Source of the DNA: Triops longicaudatus | Taxonomy: Eukaryota > Arthropoda > Branchiopoda > Notostraca > Triopsidae | Length of the DNA stretch: 64,000 nt | Direction: 5' to 3' | Assembly: GCA_022885665.1 (NCBI GenBank) | Contig: JAGQDJ010000181.1 | Coordinates: 1 to 64,000 of the forward strand | Shown: piece after piece, positions 63,006-64,000 of the stretch | Layout of the letters: each line of letters begins with the position of its first letter | Numbering within the stretch: position 1 is the stretch's first letter | The notes under the pieces: generated by a model | Databases searched by the model: none | The model's input: only the letters and a program-made list of their open reading frames with translations | What the model was told of the DNA's origin: nothing | Made by a program: the position numbers and the translations under genes

Positions 63006-63357
63006 AATAATAAAAGATGGGGGGCAGTGTTTTTTCGCCCGTTGCGTGCACTTTAAATGACCAAAAAATTTTCACAATATTTTTTAAAGTCATTGAGTGC
63101 TATTGAACAAGACTTGAAAATCTCCGGTATCAGAGTCTCTAAGCTATTTTTTCAGGGAGACCTAGAAATTCCAAGACACCCGTTGAAACGGTTGTAACAC
63201 ATGATTTCCTGACCATGGCAACGAGCCCTGAAAAAAGGCAACGCTGCATGGCTTTACTTGCTTTGGAGTTCAGAACTGTTGGGTGTGAGGCAATCCCATC
63301 ACACACAGAAGGACAATAGTTGTCTTAAGTACATGAAGTTACGGTAAATGATTATGA

Positions 63358-63491
63358 CAGTGGCGGACTGGCTTGCAAGCGGCCCATGCGGAAATTGTTA
63401 GCAACGGACCCATTAAACGTATTCAAAGTTATTACGAAGAAGTAAGCTCTGGCCAATAAAGGCATTTGCCACGATGGCTAGTCCGTCCCTG
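63358..63491. mobile_element. hAT-type MITE (134 bp) with 8-bp target-site duplication
   Basis: The left end is CAGTGGCGGACTGGC and the reversed right end is CAGGGACGGACTAGC, matching at 12 of 15 positions. Flanks are GATTATGA (63350-63357) and GATTACGA (63492-63499), 7 of 8 identical. Its small size, lack of coding capacity, CAG termini and 8-bp duplication define a hAT MITE. A degraded relative lies near 56.8 kb, so the two copies flank GALNT7. Confidence 0.8.
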
Positions 63492-63499
63492 GATTACGA

Positions 63500-64000
63500 A
63501 GAAAACATCTCTAGTCGGTAAAAACAACACAAAAATTGCTCATCTTTAGGACATCGTCAGGGGAATGGTGTGTCGTTTGAAAATGGTGCCTGCACAACAC
63601 GTTGCATTTGTCTGTTTATTTATACAATTTTGTACTATTTATACAACTTTATACAAACTAAAAATTACGTGACTGTGACTGCAAACTTTAGTTACGATAC
63701 GTTTGTTGTATCCTAAGACTTTGATTGGTAAAGTTTTCAATGGGAAAACGCATGCTCAACACGATGTTACTTTTGTTTCCAAGGGTTACACGGTTATAAC
63801 AAACAAAGATCTACTTTGAAGGCTAATTTTTTCTTATTTTATGTTTTTACGAAGCAAACCATAAATTAACAGAGAGCAGAGATACACCTGCATCTAACGG
63901 TTGTACAATCAGTTGTAAAGTTCGTGTTATGAGAAAAAAGTGACAAATCGCGAAATGTTACTATTGTCCCTACCCTCGTCTAATTGTATTTCAGGCATGT
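63500..64000. other. Terminal stretch, no gene seen
   Basis: AT-rich non-coding sequence up to the window edge. No exon, RNA gene or repeat structure is evident. Confidence 0.45.

Noticed and set aside
1..64000. CRISPR arrays, bacterial operons or phage genes
   Set aside because: The window is spliced animal DNA. No regularly spaced direct repeats with unique spacers and no prokaryotic gene arrangement were seen.

Overview
The window is nuclear DNA from an invertebrate animal, most likely an arthropod. Every gene I can build is split by GT-AG introns that are AT-rich and range from about 50 bp to 13 kb. All four main products are animal families: an aromatic amino acid decarboxylase-type enzyme, XRN2, an NK2-class homeobox protein and a polypeptide GalNAc-transferase. 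Degenerate AGGTTA/TAACCT runs resembling the arthropod telomere unit TTAGG are scattered through the non-coding DNA. The species cannot be named from the sequence.

Layout: 1-7.68 kb holds little: one short reading frame with a PAN/apple-like cysteine pattern, a decayed gag-protease retroelement remnant, a foldback repeat and a 2-N assembly gap. 7.68-10.48 kb is a compact 10-exon PLP enzyme gene (476 aa) with a TATA/Inr promoter. 12.49-33.92 kb is a 19-exon XRN2 gene (959 aa), whose 13-kb intron 16 separates the RNase body from the Gly/Arg-rich tail. 33.9-48.2 kb is a 14-kb stretch without recognisable genes, containing a hAT-type element, a minisatellite and TTAGG-like repeats. 48.19-53.90 kb (minus strand) is an NKX2-1/scarecrow homeobox gene (475 aa, 5 coding exons). 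After a 3.5-kb divergent spacer, 57.41-61.46 kb is a GALNT7-like glycosyltransferase (585 aa, 10 exons). The last 2.5 kb holds a poly-A run, a 21-bp perfect inverted repeat and a hAT-type MITE with an 8-bp target-site duplication. For all four main genes I joined exons by hand; every intron phase closes and each frame stays open to its stop.

Three points stand out. First, the PLP enzyme has asparagine at position 192, where true aromatic amino acid decarboxylases have histidine. In insects that substitution marks aromatic acetaldehyde synthases, which make DOPAL instead of dopamine and act in cuticle cross-linking. Second, XRN2 and NKX2-1 are adjacent and convergent, the same arrangement as XRN2 and NKX2-4 on human chromosome 20, so this looks like a very old gene pair. 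Third, XRN2 intron 12 begins with an open, exon-like extension resembling the start of the following exon, which suggests a partial exon duplication or an alternative truncated end.

The four genes do not form a pathway. XRN2 acts in nuclear RNA decay and transcription termination, NKX2-1 is a developmental regulator, GALNT7 works in Golgi O-glycosylation and the PLP enzyme in amine or cuticle chemistry. Their linkage is positional rather than functional.
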